Assembly (NCBI RefSeq): GCF_001455965.1
Contig: NZ_LKKO01000019.1
Coordinates: 1-64,000, forward strand
Length of the DNA stretch: 64,000 nucleotides
Source of the DNA: Methylobacterium sp. GXS13
GTDB lineage: Bacteria > Pseudomonadota > Alphaproteobacteria > Rhizobiales > Beijerinckiaceae
Direction of reading: 5' to 3'
A program made the position numbers and the translations under genes. The notes beneath the pieces are model-generated. The model was not told the DNA's origin. It did no database searches and worked only from the letters and a program-made list of their open reading frames with translations. Positions within the stretch are counted from its first letter, which is position 1; the number at the start of each line of letters is the position of its first letter. Positions 16,936 to 25,146 of the stretch are shown one piece after another.

Positions 16936-18531
16936 TCAGAACCCCAGCGCCCCGCCGTCGGAGCGCGGGTCGTGCATCGCCTCGATCCGCCCGTCCCGGG
17001 CCCGGCGCACCAGCATACCGGCATGGCCCAGCGTGTCGCTGTAGGGCACACCGACCGGCTCGATCTGGTGGCCCATGCGCTCCAGCGCAGACAGGATCGC
17101 CGGGTCGAACCGGTCCTCGACCTTCACGCTGAGCGACGGCGCGCCCCAGGTCCGGCCGTAGAGTAGCCGCGGCGCCTCCACCGCGCCGGCGACGGAAAAA
17201 CCGTAATCGGCGTAGCGGCAGAAGATCTGTGCCTGGAATTGCGGCTGGCCGTCGCCGCCCATCGCGCCGTAGGCCATCACCCGGCCGTCGTCGAAGCAGG
17301 CCAGCGCCGGGATCAGGGTGTGGAACGGACGCCGCCCCGGCTCCAGCGGGTTCACGGCGGACGGGTCGAGGGAGAACGAGACGCCGCGGTTGAGCCAGTC
17401 GATCCCGGTGCGCGGCAGAACCACCCCGGAGCCGTATTCCCAGTAGACCGACTGGATGTAGGAGACCGCCAGCCCGTCGCGGTCGATCGCCCCCATCCAG
17501 ACCGTGTCGCCCGGGGAATCGCGCAGCGGGACCGAGGCGGCCCGCTTCATGTCGATGCGGGCGGCTTCCGTGGCGAGGAACGCGGGGGCGAGGAAGTCGT
17601 CCAGGTCGTGGCGCAGGCGGCCGAAATCGGTCACCACCCGGTCGCGGATCGCGAAGGCGCGCTTCGTCGCCTCGATCAGCCCGTGATAATGCGCCACGCT
17701 CTCCGGGGCTGCGATGGTCAGCCGGTCGAACAGGCCCAGGATGATCAGCGCCGCGAGCCCCTGGGTCGGAGGCGGGAAGTTGAACAGGGTGGCGTCGCGC
17801 CGGCGCAGGGCCAGCGGCCTGCGCTCGGCCGCCTGATAGGCCTTGAGGTCGGCCCGGGTCACCGGCGCGCCGAGGCGCTCCAGATCGGCGCCGATCTCGT
17901 GCGCGACATCACCCCGGTAGAAATCGTCGAGCCCGGCATGGGCGAGCTGCTCCAGGGTCGCCGCGAGGGCCGACAGCTTGCGAATCTCGCCGGCCCGATA
18001 GGGCTTGCCGTCCTTGAGGAAGGTCGCGGCGAAGTTCGGAGCCTCGTACAGGGTGTCGCCCGGCTGCGGCTTGTAGCGCTCCTCGCTGGCTGAGACCGGC
18101 ACGCCGTCGCGGGCCTGGGTGATCGCGTCGGCAAGCAGCACATCCAAGGGAAGGCGGCCGCCGAGCGCCTTGGACAACGCCAGCGCGAGCTCCCAGCCGC
18201 CGACCGCACCGGCCACCGTCACCATGGCGTCGGGGCCCCGCGACGGGATCGTGTCGTAGCCCTTCTCGCGGTAGCGCTGGATCGTAGCGAGGCGCCCGGC
18301 CGGTCCGCAGGCCTCGATGCCGCGCACCCGCCCACCGCGCTCGCGCACCAACCAGAAGCCGTCGCCGCCGATGCTGTTCATATGCGGGTAGACCACGGCG
18401 ATCGAGGCCGCCATCGCCACCATCGCCTCGATGGCGTTGCCCCCCTGCGCCAGCACGGTCCGGCCGGCCGAGGCGGCGAGATGGTGAGGGGCGGCGACGG
18501 CGCTGTCGGAAAAGACGGGGGTCTCGGGCAT
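16936..18531 (-). CDS. Gamma-glutamyltransferase family protein
   Basis: This 531-residue Ntn-hydrolase is related to gamma-glutamyltranspeptidase. GGNAIEAMVAMAASIAVVYPHMNSIGGDGFWL matches the GGT N-terminus. The candidate nucleophile is T343 in GDTVWMGAID, at the junction where the precursor normally self-cleaves. YGSGVVLPRTGI and GAMGGDGQPQFQAQ follow as in the small subunit. The usual TTHxS motif is altered to DTVWM. There is no signal peptide, so this is a cytoplasmic GGT-like enzyme, possibly a cephalosporin acylase-like or gamma-glutamyl hydrolase member rather than classical periplasmic GGT. Confidence 0.88.
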   Translation of the reverse strand: MPETPVFSDSAVAAPHHLAASAGRTVLAQGGNAIEAMVAMAASIAVVYPHMNSIGGDGFWLVRERGGRVRGIEACGPAGRLATIQRYREKGYDTIPSRGPDAMVTVAGAVGGWELALALSKALGGRLPLDVLLADAITQARDGVPVSASEERYKPQPGDTLYEAPNFAATFLKDGKPYRAGEIRKLSALAATLEQLAHAGLDDFYRGDVAHEIGADLERLGAPVTRADLKAYQAAERRPLALRRRDATLFNFPPPTQGLAALIILGLFDRLTIAAPESVAHYHGLIEATKRAFAIRDRVVTDFGRLRHDLDDFLAPAFLATEAARIDMKRAASVPLRDSPGDTVWMGAIDRDGLAVSYIQSVYWEYGSGVVLPRTGIDWLNRGVSFSLDPSAVNPLEPGRRPFHTLIPALACFDDGRVMAYGAMGGDGQPQFQAQIFCRYADYGFSVAGAVEAPRLLYGRTWGAPSLSVKVEDRFDPAILSALERMGHQIEPVGVPYSDTLGHAGMLVRRARDGRIEAMHDPRSDGGALGF

Positions 18532-18628
18532 CGACGATCCTGTGGTGTTCCGGTCGCAGCGTTAGGCAAGTGTGCGGCCGCTGCAAGGTCCCGCCGCTCG
18601 CCAGGGCTATGCCATGCTAGGAAGGCCG

Positions 18629-20104
18629 ATGCCCGTCGCGCGGAAGCGGCCGATGTCGTTCAAGATTTGGCCTCGGTTGGCCATCGGCCTCACCCTGACT
18701 GCGGCCCCGGCCGCGGCGCAGCAGCGGGTACGGACCGTATACGAGGGCGCGGGGGCCGATCCGCGCATCTCGGTCGCGCAGCCGGAGAGCACCAGTCAGG
18801 CGTCCGGCGGCTACGTCCGGTCGATCGAGCCGTCCCTGGGCCCGCTCGGCGATCCCTTGCGCATCCGCCCCGGGCTGAAGGCCCGCGGCATCGAATACAG
18901 TCTGACCTATGTCGCCGATCTGCTCGGCAACCCGACCGGCGGAATCCGTCAGGGGGCGATCGTCGAGGATCGCCTGAATCTGCGGCTCAATCTCGATCTC
19001 GACCGGCTGGCAGGCTGGGAGGGCGCGACCATCCACGCCAACGCCTATTTCATCCACGGCACCGGCCTGTCGCGCTACTATGTCGGCGACCTGCTGACCA
19101 CGAGCGTCATCGAGGCGCTGCCGTCGACCCGGCTCTACGTGCTGTGGTTCGATCAGAGTCTGATGGACGGGCAGCTCGGTCTCCGGATCGGCCAGCAGGC
19201 GGCCGACACGGAGTTCTTCGTCAGCCAGACCGCGACCCTGTTCGTGAACTCCACCTTCGGCTGGCCGGCGATCACCGGGCTCGACCTGCCGAGCGGCGGC
19301 CCGGCCTATCCGCTCTCGGCACCGGCGATCCGTGCGAAATATACGCCGGGCAACGGCGTCTCGCTCCAGGTCGGCCTCTATGACGGCGATCCGGCGGGTG
19401 CGAACCGGCCGGGCCAGGATCCGGAGGCGCAGCGGCTCAACCGCACCGGCACGAATTTTCGCACCAACGACCCGGCGCTGATCGTCGCCGAGGCGACCTA
19501 CGCGTACAACATCGAGCCGGGGGCCAAAGGCTTGCCCGGGGACATCACGCTGGGCGGCTGGCAGAATTTCGGCCGGTTCGACAGCCTGCGCTTCGACATC
19601 ACCGGTGTGCCGCTGGCCGACCCGAATGCTACGGGGATCGGCCGCCCCCTCCGGGGCAATGCCGGCCTCTACGCGATCTACGACCAGACCTTGTTCCGGG
19701 AATCCGGGAAGGACGACGAGGGCCTCGGCTTCTTCGTACGCGCGGCCTATTCGCCGACCCGTTCCAGCCTGATCGAGTCCTATTTCGATACCGGCCTCGC
19801 CTATAAGGGGCTGTTCGAGGGTCGAAACGACGACACGATCGGCATCAGCCTCGCGCAGGCCCGGATCAGCGACGATGCCCGCCGGGCCGACCGGGACACG
19901 ATTTTCTACACCGGCGTCCCGATGCCGAGACGGCGGGCCGAGACGGTGCTGGAGGCGACCTACCAGGCGGTCGTGGTTCCGGGCTTCACGGTGCAGCCCG
20001 ACGTCCAATACGTGTTCCATCCGGGCGCCGGGGTGGCTGGCCCGGACGGGCGTCGCCTGCGCAATGCAGCGGTGCTCGGGGTGCGGGCGACCGTGCAGTA
20101 CTGA
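18629..20104 (+). CDS. OprB-family carbohydrate porin
   Basis: This outer-membrane porin of the OprB family allows diffusion of sugars. A signal peptide ends near TAAPAAAQQ, and the mature part carries the family pattern GLKARGIEYSLTYVADLLGN, RLNLRLNLDLDRLAGWEGATIHANAYFIHG and GQQAADTEFFVSQTA. It ends with a C-terminal ATVQY aromatic strand. The frame opens at 18572, but the ATG at 18629 has AGGAAGG just before it and gives a compact signal peptide; 18614 and 18653 are alternatives. It is divergent from the GGT-like gene. Confidence 0.9.
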   Translation: MPVARKRPMSFKIWPRLAIGLTLTAAPAAAQQRVRTVYEGAGADPRISVAQPESTSQASGGYVRSIEPSLGPLGDPLRIRPGLKARGIEYSLTYVADLLGNPTGGIRQGAIVEDRLNLRLNLDLDRLAGWEGATIHANAYFIHGTGLSRYYVGDLLTTSVIEALPSTRLYVLWFDQSLMDGQLGLRIGQQAADTEFFVSQTATLFVNSTFGWPAITGLDLPSGGPAYPLSAPAIRAKYTPGNGVSLQVGLYDGDPAGANRPGQDPEAQRLNRTGTNFRTNDPALIVAEATYAYNIEPGAKGLPGDITLGGWQNFGRFDSLRFDITGVPLADPNATGIGRPLRGNAGLYAIYDQTLFRESGKDDEGLGFFVRAAYSPTRSSLIESYFDTGLAYKGLFEGRNDDTIGISLAQARISDDARRADRDTIFYTGVPMPRRRAETVLEATYQAVVVPGFTVQPDVQYVFHPGAGVAGPDGRRLRNAAVLGVRATVQY

Positions 20105-20150
20105 GCCGGGCGCCCTGGAACGGTCGCGGTGCCCGCCCTCTTTCCGCAGT

Positions 20151-21686
20151 ATGGTGATCTTCGAGTGGGTTGTCGGCGTCCTGTTCGGCGCCGTCCTGTT
20201 GGCTGCGTTGGCGCGACGGCTGGGCGCGCCGTACCCGGCGTTCCTGGCCTTGGGCGGCGTCGGCCTCGCCTTCGTGCCCGGCGTGCCGAACCTGCGGCTC
20301 GATCCCGAGCTGGCGCTCGCCCTGTTCCTCGCCCCCGTCCTGCTCGATGCCGGCTTCGACGCCTCGATCCGGGACATGAAGGACAATTGGCGCGCGGTGT
20401 TCGGTCTCGCAGTCGGCGCCGTGGCGGTGACGACGCTCGCCGTCGCGTTCGTGGCGCATCTCATCGTGCCGGACATGCCGATCGCGGCCTGCATCGTGCT
20501 GGGCGCCGTGGTCGCGCCGCCCGATGCCGTGGCGGCGCTGGCGGTGCTCAAGCACGCGCCGATGCCGCACCGCCTCGCCACGATCCTGCGCGGTGAGAGC
20601 CTACTCAACGACGCCGCCTCGCTGATCATCTACCGGCTGGCGGTGGCGGCCGCGATGGCGGACGGCTTCCATCCGGCCGAGGTGGCCCCCGCTTTCCTGC
20701 TCGGCGTCGTGGCGAGCCTGGCGGCCGGCCCCTGCCTCGGCCTCGCCTTCGTCGCCCTGACCCGCCGCGTCACCGATCCGGCGAGCACCATCGTGATGCA
20801 GTTCGTCGCCGCCTTCGGGATCTGGCTCGCGGCCGAAAAGCTGGAGATGTCGGGGGTGCTGACCATCGTGACCTTCGCGGTCACGGTCGCGCGCCGGGCG
20901 CCCGGGATCACGGCGCCGCGCACCCGGGTGATCTCCTACGCGGTCTGGGACACGGCGGTGTTCGTGCTCAATGTCCTGGCCTTCATCCTGATCGGCATCC
21001 AGATCGACCCGATCCAGGACCGGCTGACCGGTGCGGATGCCTGGCAGGCGGCGTTCCTGGCCGCCGCGATCTTCGCCACCGTGGTGGTGACACGGCTCGC
21101 CTGGGTCCTCCCCACGACCGGCCTCAAGGGCCTCGGCCTGCGTCAGGCGGGCTCACGGGCGCGGTACGGCCCGGGGCTCGCTTTGTCCTGGGCTGGGATG
21201 CGCGGCATCGTCACGGTCGCGGCCGCCCTGGCGCTGCCGATGGAGTTCCCGCACCGGGACCTCGTGGTGTTCACCGCCTTCTTCACGGTGCTCGGGACAC
21301 TGATCGTCCAGGGCCTGACCCTGCGGCCGCTGCTCGCCTACCTGAAGCTGGAGGATGACGATCCGGTCGGGCGCGACGTCGGCTGGGCGCGGGCCGCCGC
21401 CTACAAGGCCGCCCTCGAGAGCCTGTCCGAATCCGGGGACGAGCCGGCGATCGATTCGTTGCGGGCGGAGTTCCGCTCCGCGCTCGAGGAGGCCGAGGCC
21501 CATGACGAGGGCCGCGCCCCCGAGAGCCTGCCCTCGGACGCCGCCCGCCGCCGCTCGGTGGAGGCCGCCCGCAACGCGGTGTTGACCCTGCGCCGCCAGG
21601 GCCGGATCGGCGACGACGCGTATTTCCTGCTGGAGGAGGAGTTCGACTGGGCCGAGCTCAACGCAACGCCGAAGGCCGAAACTTAA
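20151..21686 (+). CDS. CPA1-family sodium/proton antiporter
   Basis: This 511-residue inner-membrane cation:proton antiporter of the CPA1 (NhaP/NHE) family exchanges Na+ or K+ for H+. About 12 hydrophobic helices fill residues 1-400. The ion-binding motif appears as GAVVAPPDAVAALAVLK, followed by the signature GESLLNDAASLIIYR. SWAGMRGIVTVAAALALP carries the conserved arginine. A C-terminal cytoplasmic tail of about 110 residues is charged. The ATG at 20151 is where homology begins. It lies 46 bases after the porin and converges on gshB. Confidence 0.92.
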   Translation: MVIFEWVVGVLFGAVLLAALARRLGAPYPAFLALGGVGLAFVPGVPNLRLDPELALALFLAPVLLDAGFDASIRDMKDNWRAVFGLAVGAVAVTTLAVAFVAHLIVPDMPIAACIVLGAVVAPPDAVAALAVLKHAPMPHRLATILRGESLLNDAASLIIYRLAVAAAMADGFHPAEVAPAFLLGVVASLAAGPCLGLAFVALTRRVTDPASTIVMQFVAAFGIWLAAEKLEMSGVLTIVTFAVTVARRAPGITAPRTRVISYAVWDTAVFVLNVLAFILIGIQIDPIQDRLTGADAWQAAFLAAAIFATVVVTRLAWVLPTTGLKGLGLRQAGSRARYGPGLALSWAGMRGIVTVAAALALPMEFPHRDLVVFTAFFTVLGTLIVQGLTLRPLLAYLKLEDDDPVGRDVGWARAAAYKAALESLSESGDEPAIDSLRAEFRSALEEAEAHDEGRAPESLPSDAARRRSVEAARNAVLTLRRQGRIGDDAYFLLEEEFDWAELNATPKAET

Positions 21687-21710
21687 AGCGCAGTCGACAA
21701 ACGCCTGTGT

Positions 21711-22667
21711 TCAGACGCCCTTGCGCGCCGCGACGACGCCTTCGATCGCACCCCACACCGCAACCGACAAGTCGGGACCGCCGAGCCGCTGGATCGCCCG
21801 GATGCCGGTGGGGGAAGTGACGTTGATCTCGGTCAGGTGACCGTCGATCACGTCGATCCCCACCAGGATCAGGCCGCGCCGGGCCAGCTCCGGTCCGATC
21901 GTGGCGCAGATCTCGCGCTCGCGCTCGGTCAGCTCCGACGCAGAGGCCGCCCCGCCGCGGACCATATTCGACCGGATGTCGTTCGCCGCCGGGACCCGGT
22001 TGACCGCGCCCATCGCTACGCCGTCCACCAGGATGATGCGCTTGTCGCCCTCGGTCACCCGGTCGAGATAGCGCTGGATCACCCAGGCCTCCCGGAAGGT
22101 GGTCGCGAACAGGTCGAACATCGAGCCGAAATTCGGGTCCGTCTCCGTGACCTTGAACACCGCCGCGCCGCCATGCCCGTGCAGCGGCTTCATCGCCACG
22201 GTGCCGTGCTCCAGCCGGAACGCCTCGATCTCCGCCTTGTCGCGGCTGATCAGGGTCGGCGGCATCAATTCGGGGAAGTCGAGCACGAACAGCTTCTCGG
22301 GCGCATTGCGCACCTCGAAGGGATCGTTGACCACCAGCGTCTCCGGGTGGATCCGCTGCAGCATGTGTGTGGCCGTGATGTAGGCCATGTCGAAGGGCGG
22401 ATCCTGGCGCATCAGCACCACATCCGCCTCCGCGAGGTCGATCCGCTCCGGCGGCGTGAGGGTGAAATGCGCGCCCTCGACATCCTGTACGGTGAGGCGC
22501 TGGACGCGAGCGGTGACCCGCCGGCCCTGCATCGAGAGCCGGTCGGGCGTGTAATAGATCAGGTCATGGCCCCGCCGCTGCGCCTCAAGCAGCAACGCGA
22601 AGGTCGTGTCCCCCGCGATCCGGATATTTTGGATCGGGTCCATCTGGACGGCGACGGTCAAGCCCAT
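21711..22667 (-). CDS. gshB: Glutathione synthase
   Basis: GshB ligates glycine to gamma-glutamylcysteine with ATP. The 318-residue ATP-grasp enzyme shows VAVQMDPIQNIRIAGDTTFALLLEAQRRGH, LMRQDPPFDMAYITATHMLQ, the ATP-grasp loop MKPLHGHGGAAVFKV and GDKRIILVDG. The C-terminal EINVTSPTGIRAIQ carries metal-binding Glu and Asn. The frame opens at 22685, but the ATG at 22667 (MGLTVAVQMD) is the standard N-terminus. gshA is not nearby. Confidence 0.96.
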   Translation of the reverse strand: MGLTVAVQMDPIQNIRIAGDTTFALLLEAQRRGHDLIYYTPDRLSMQGRRVTARVQRLTVQDVEGAHFTLTPPERIDLAEADVVLMRQDPPFDMAYITATHMLQRIHPETLVVNDPFEVRNAPEKLFVLDFPELMPPTLISRDKAEIEAFRLEHGTVAMKPLHGHGGAAVFKVTETDPNFGSMFDLFATTFREAWVIQRYLDRVTEGDKRIILVDGVAMGAVNRVPAANDIRSNMVRGGAASASELTEREREICATIGPELARRGLILVGIDVIDGHLTEINVTSPTGIRAIQRLGGPDLSVAVWGAIEGVVAARKGV

Positions 22668-22713
22668 CGGAAATGCCCTTCGCACACGGCGGGTGTCTCG
22701 ACCGGACGGGTCT

Positions 22714-23007
22714 TCAATCGTCGGACAGCGACTTGCTGCCGGTCCGCTTGTCGTAATCGCCGATCGCCGAGCGGCACTCGGGCGAGAGACGCTTGCGGTT
22801 GCGCATCATGCACTTGTCGGCGTCCTGGCTGTTCGGATCGACACCGGCGCAGAGACGGAAATAGTCGTTCGCGCAGCCGAGCTGCAGGCCCTGGTCCTCG
22901 CGCTGGGCGTAGGCGGGGCCGGCAGCGAGCGTCACGAGCGCGAGTGCCGCAGCGGCGAGGCTGCGCCGACGGTAGGCGTGCAAGGTGCGTTCCGGAACGA
23001 GTCGCAT
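22714..23007 (-). CDS. Exported small cysteine-rich protein
   Basis: This 97-residue protein has a signal peptide (SLAAAALALVTLAAGPAYAQR). The short mature domain has four spaced cysteines: LGCANDYFRLCAG, then DKCMMRNRKRLSPECRSAI. The C-x6-C...C-x10-C pattern resembles the cysteine-rich (FGFR-like) repeats of small periplasmic proteins common in Methylobacterium and relatives. Function is unknown; the spacing suggests two disulphides. It lies 46 bases upstream of gshB in the same direction and may be co-transcribed with it. Confidence 0.75.
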   Translation of the reverse strand: MRLVPERTLHAYRRRSLAAAALALVTLAAGPAYAQREDQGLQLGCANDYFRLCAGVDPNSQDADKCMMRNRKRLSPECRSAIGDYDKRTGSKSLSDD

Positions 23008-23198
23008 TCAGCGGTGTCCTCAAATCTCGATCGCGCGGAAATTCGATGCGGCGGTATCCCGTCCGCTTGGGTCCGCCATATCGGTCGCGCGGGGCGGTAG
23101 GCAAGCGCCGCAGCTGCGCATGGGTTCCCCGCGCGGAACGCTGCGCCAACACCCTGCCCGGGTGTGTCTCAGAGGCCGCACGGAGCCGACGCGAAAAA

Positions 23199-23226
23199 AG
23201 GCCTCGTCCGCGATCGGACGAGGCCT
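23199..23226 (-). terminator. Intrinsic terminator (leftward)
   Basis: AGGCCTCGTCCG at 23199-23210 pairs perfectly with CGGACGAGGCCT at 23215-23226 across a CGAT loop. The minus strand then reads TTTTTT (A-run at 23194-23199 on the plus strand). A 12-bp perfect GC-rich stem plus a U-tract is a textbook Rho-independent terminator. No leftward protein gene ends at it. Confidence 0.85.
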
Positions 23227-23350
23227 CAGTCATAGGGAGGAAACGCCCGCCATGGGCGAAAACAGCGTCGCAATTCGCGCGCCACATACGCCGGATGGCC
23301 GGCAAGACTCCGTTAACCACGTCATGCTGAATGGTTTCTGTAGCCCTTGC
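23199..23350 (-). ncRNA. Candidate small RNA ending at an orphan terminator
   Basis: The leftward terminator at 23199-23226 has no coding sequence behind it, so a short non-coding transcript is likely. Just before the terminator hairpin the minus strand reads TTTCCTCCC (23235-23243). This anti-Shine-Dalgarno pyrimidine motif is used by several alphaproteobacterial trans-acting sRNAs. The 5' end is not determined; 23350 is a guess. The alternative is a short plus-strand ORF in the same interval. Confidence 0.35.
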
Positions 23351-23409
23351 CGACCCCCTCTGCAGGGCCCGGGCACTGACGCTCGAGCCGCCGACAGGAG
23401 CCGGAGACG

Positions 23410-23622
23410 ATGACCCCATTCAAGCCGCAGGTGACCAGCGCGCTCCGACCGCCGATGCCCGCCAACGATGCGACGTACGACGCACGGCCGGACGCTTCCG
23501 CGATCCTGATCCCGTTCCCCGGCCAGGAGGCGCGGCGGACGCGCCGCCTGCCGCGTACGGAGGAGCAGCGCGGCGAAATCTTGTTCTTCCTCGGCGTGCG
23601 CTACGAGCGCCTCGCTTCCTGA
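23410..23622 (+). CDS. Small conserved-looking hypothetical protein
   Basis: This is a 70-residue soluble protein with no recognised domain. A proline/alanine-rich N-terminal half leads to ILIPFPGQEARRTRRL, and the C-terminal EILFFLGVRYERLAS looks structured. GGAG lies six bases before the ATG. Codon use and the ribosome-binding site support a real gene. It is followed 45 bases later by the lipoprotein gene on the same strand. I cannot suggest a function. Confidence 0.6.
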   Translation: MTPFKPQVTSALRPPMPANDATYDARPDASAILIPFPGQEARRTRRLPRTEEQRGEILFFLGVRYERLAS

Positions 23623-23667
23623 ACACGTCGACCGGCCCGGCCGCGCGACGTTTCCGACGGTTTGATC

Positions 23668-24840
23668 ATGCCTGTCCCGGACCGCCATCGGCCGCCCCTC
23701 ATCCATGACCGAGGCAAGCGCGCGCGCCGCGCCCTCAAGGCTTCTCTTCTTCTGCCCACCGGAGCGGCCCTGGCGCTGCTCGCTGCCTGCACCCAAAGCG
23801 GCGATTTCGGACGGCCCCGGACCGGCGTCTGGAATGGCCTGATCGACACCACCGGCAGCTTCTCGGTGCGTGAACGGGGCCGCTTGCTCCTGGATTCCGG
23901 CCTGACCGACGACGAGCAGGCCCTGCGCGACCGCGCCTGGCGGTTCGTGCAGCCGGCCAGCACCTTCGCGGCCTTCCAGGATGCCCTGTTCGGGCTGGCC
24001 AGCGCGCACGCGACGCCGACTTGGCGGTTCGACGAGGTCGGGGCCTATTATGATGTGCTGACCGCCGAGCCCACGCGCTCGCCCGTATCCCGCTACCGCC
24101 AACTCGCCGACGACGCCACGGCCGATGGCCGCCTGATCCCGATCTTCGTAGCGTTGGCAGCGCGGGTCATCGATGCGGATGCCGCGCGGCTGCGCAGCCT
24201 GCCCTTCGCCAAGACTCTCGACGACGCGGATATCCGTCTGGCCGCGCAGCGCGTCGCCGAGAACCGGTGCCTGATCGCCTGGGTGCGGATCGAGACCGGC
24301 CTGCGGCTTGCGCGCTATCGGTTCGCCCTGGAGCACCTCTTCGCTGAGGCTCCGTCTCCGGAATCCGTCTCGGCCGAGCGGTCTCTGGCCATGCTCGCCG
24401 CCCGCCGCAACCTGCTGGTGCCACTGCTGCCGCCGGATGCCGCGGCACGCTGCGGCCTCGAAGCCGCCCTCGTGCCGGTTGCCGAAGCCCCGCCGCTCGT
24501 CGTAAATACTGATGCGGCGCTACCGCACCGCCGGCTTCGCGGTGAGCTCCTTGCCGGCAGGCTCGTCCGCGGGCGTGTCGGTGGTGCAGGAGACCGCCTG
24601 GACCGCCGCGTTGGCGCCCGGCCGCTGACTCGGCAGGCCGGCGATCACCCGCACGACCACGACGCCGCGCGTGTCCGGCGCGACGATGCGCACGTCGCGG
24701 CTCGGATCGTTCTCGTCGTCGTCGGCCAGGGCCTCGTCGTATTGGGCGCGGGTCAGGATCACGAGGTCGAGGGCGCCACGCACGGCGGCTTGGTCGGTCA
24801 CCGCGTAGAAGGCCCCGCGCCGGGCATGGGCGGCCAATGA
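23668..24840 (+). CDS. Putative lipoprotein with anomalous 3' extension
   Basis: The N-terminus is a lipoprotein signal with lipobox ALLAAC near residue 41, so the product is expected to be a lipidated envelope protein. Residues 45-280 (for example VWNGLIDTTGSFSVRERGRLLLDSGLTDDEQALRDRAW) look like a genuine helical domain of unknown family. From about 24510 on, the frame runs 321 bases antisense into the DUF1254-type gene, and the translated tail is Gly/His/Arg-rich in the manner of non-coding frames. Stops in the two other frames occur at 24503 and 24510. A lost stop or a small frameshift near 24500 probably removed the natural end. The start is ATG at 23668; a TTG lies two codons upstream. 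Confidence 0.6.
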   Translation: MPVPDRHRPPLIHDRGKRARRALKASLLLPTGAALALLAACTQSGDFGRPRTGVWNGLIDTTGSFSVRERGRLLLDSGLTDDEQALRDRAWRFVQPASTFAAFQDALFGLASAHATPTWRFDEVGAYYDVLTAEPTRSPVSRYRQLADDATADGRLIPIFVALAARVIDADAARLRSLPFAKTLDDADIRLAAQRVAENRCLIAWVRIETGLRLARYRFALEHLFAEAPSPESVSAERSLAMLAARRNLLVPLLPPDAAARCGLEAALVPVAEAPPLVVNTDAALPHRRLRGELLAGRLVRGRVGGAGDRLDRRVGARPLTRQAGDHPHDHDAARVRRDDAHVAARIVLVVVGQGLVVLGAGQDHEVEGATHGGLVGHRVEGPAPGMGGQ

Positions 24841-25146
24841 CAGCGACAGCGGCCCTGTCCGGGCCGAGACGCGCATCGGGCCATCGGCGAGATCATAGGC
24901 ACAGACGCCCACCGCCACGGCCGGGTCGGGGATCGGCAGCCACGCCTCGGGCGGGGAGGGGTCGTCGCCGGTCGCCACTGTGTAGATCGGCTGCGGGTGA
25001 TCCAGGTTCTCGCTCGTCCGGGCGCGCGAGACGGCGTCCGTCTCGGACAGGCGCGGGATCGCGAGCACCGCCGCGATGTGCACCATCCCTGCGAGCACCA
25101 GCCCGATCAGCGTGGCATAAACGAAGCGCAGGTTCACGATGCGCAT
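24520..25146 (-). CDS. DUF1254-type exported/membrane-anchored protein
   Basis: This 208-residue protein has one N-terminal hydrophobic segment (FVYATLIGLVLAGMVHIAAVLAI) and a periplasmic domain with PDPAVAVGVCAYDLADGPMRV and GAFYAVTDQ. It resembles the short DUF1254-related partner that follows DUF1214 genes in Rhizobiales. Function is unknown. Its ATG at 25146 overlaps the end of the DUF1214 gene by 13 bases, indicating translational coupling. Its 3' end is overlapped by the anomalous tail of the lipoprotein frame. Confidence 0.75.
   Translation of the reverse strand: MRIVNLRFVYATLIGLVLAGMVHIAAVLAIPRLSETDAVSRARTSENLDHPQPIYTVATGDDPSPPEAWLPIPDPAVAVGVCAYDLADGPMRVSARTGPLSLSLAAHARRGAFYAVTDQAAVRGALDLVILTRAQYDEALADDDENDPSRDVRIVAPDTRGVVVVRVIAGLPSQRPGANAAVQAVSCTTDTPADEPAGKELTAKPAVR

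Larger units (their letters stand above)
23008..23409. other. 400-base gap with leftward terminator and possible small RNA
   Basis: No established gene lies here. The gap holds a strong leftward-pointing intrinsic terminator at 23199-23226 and the sequence immediately behind it. On the plus strand a 53-codon frame (ATG at 23252, GGGAGG 11 bases upstream, stop overlapping the next ATG at 23410 as ATGA) is possible. It has no recognisable domain, so I do not call it as a gene. Confidence 0.5.
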
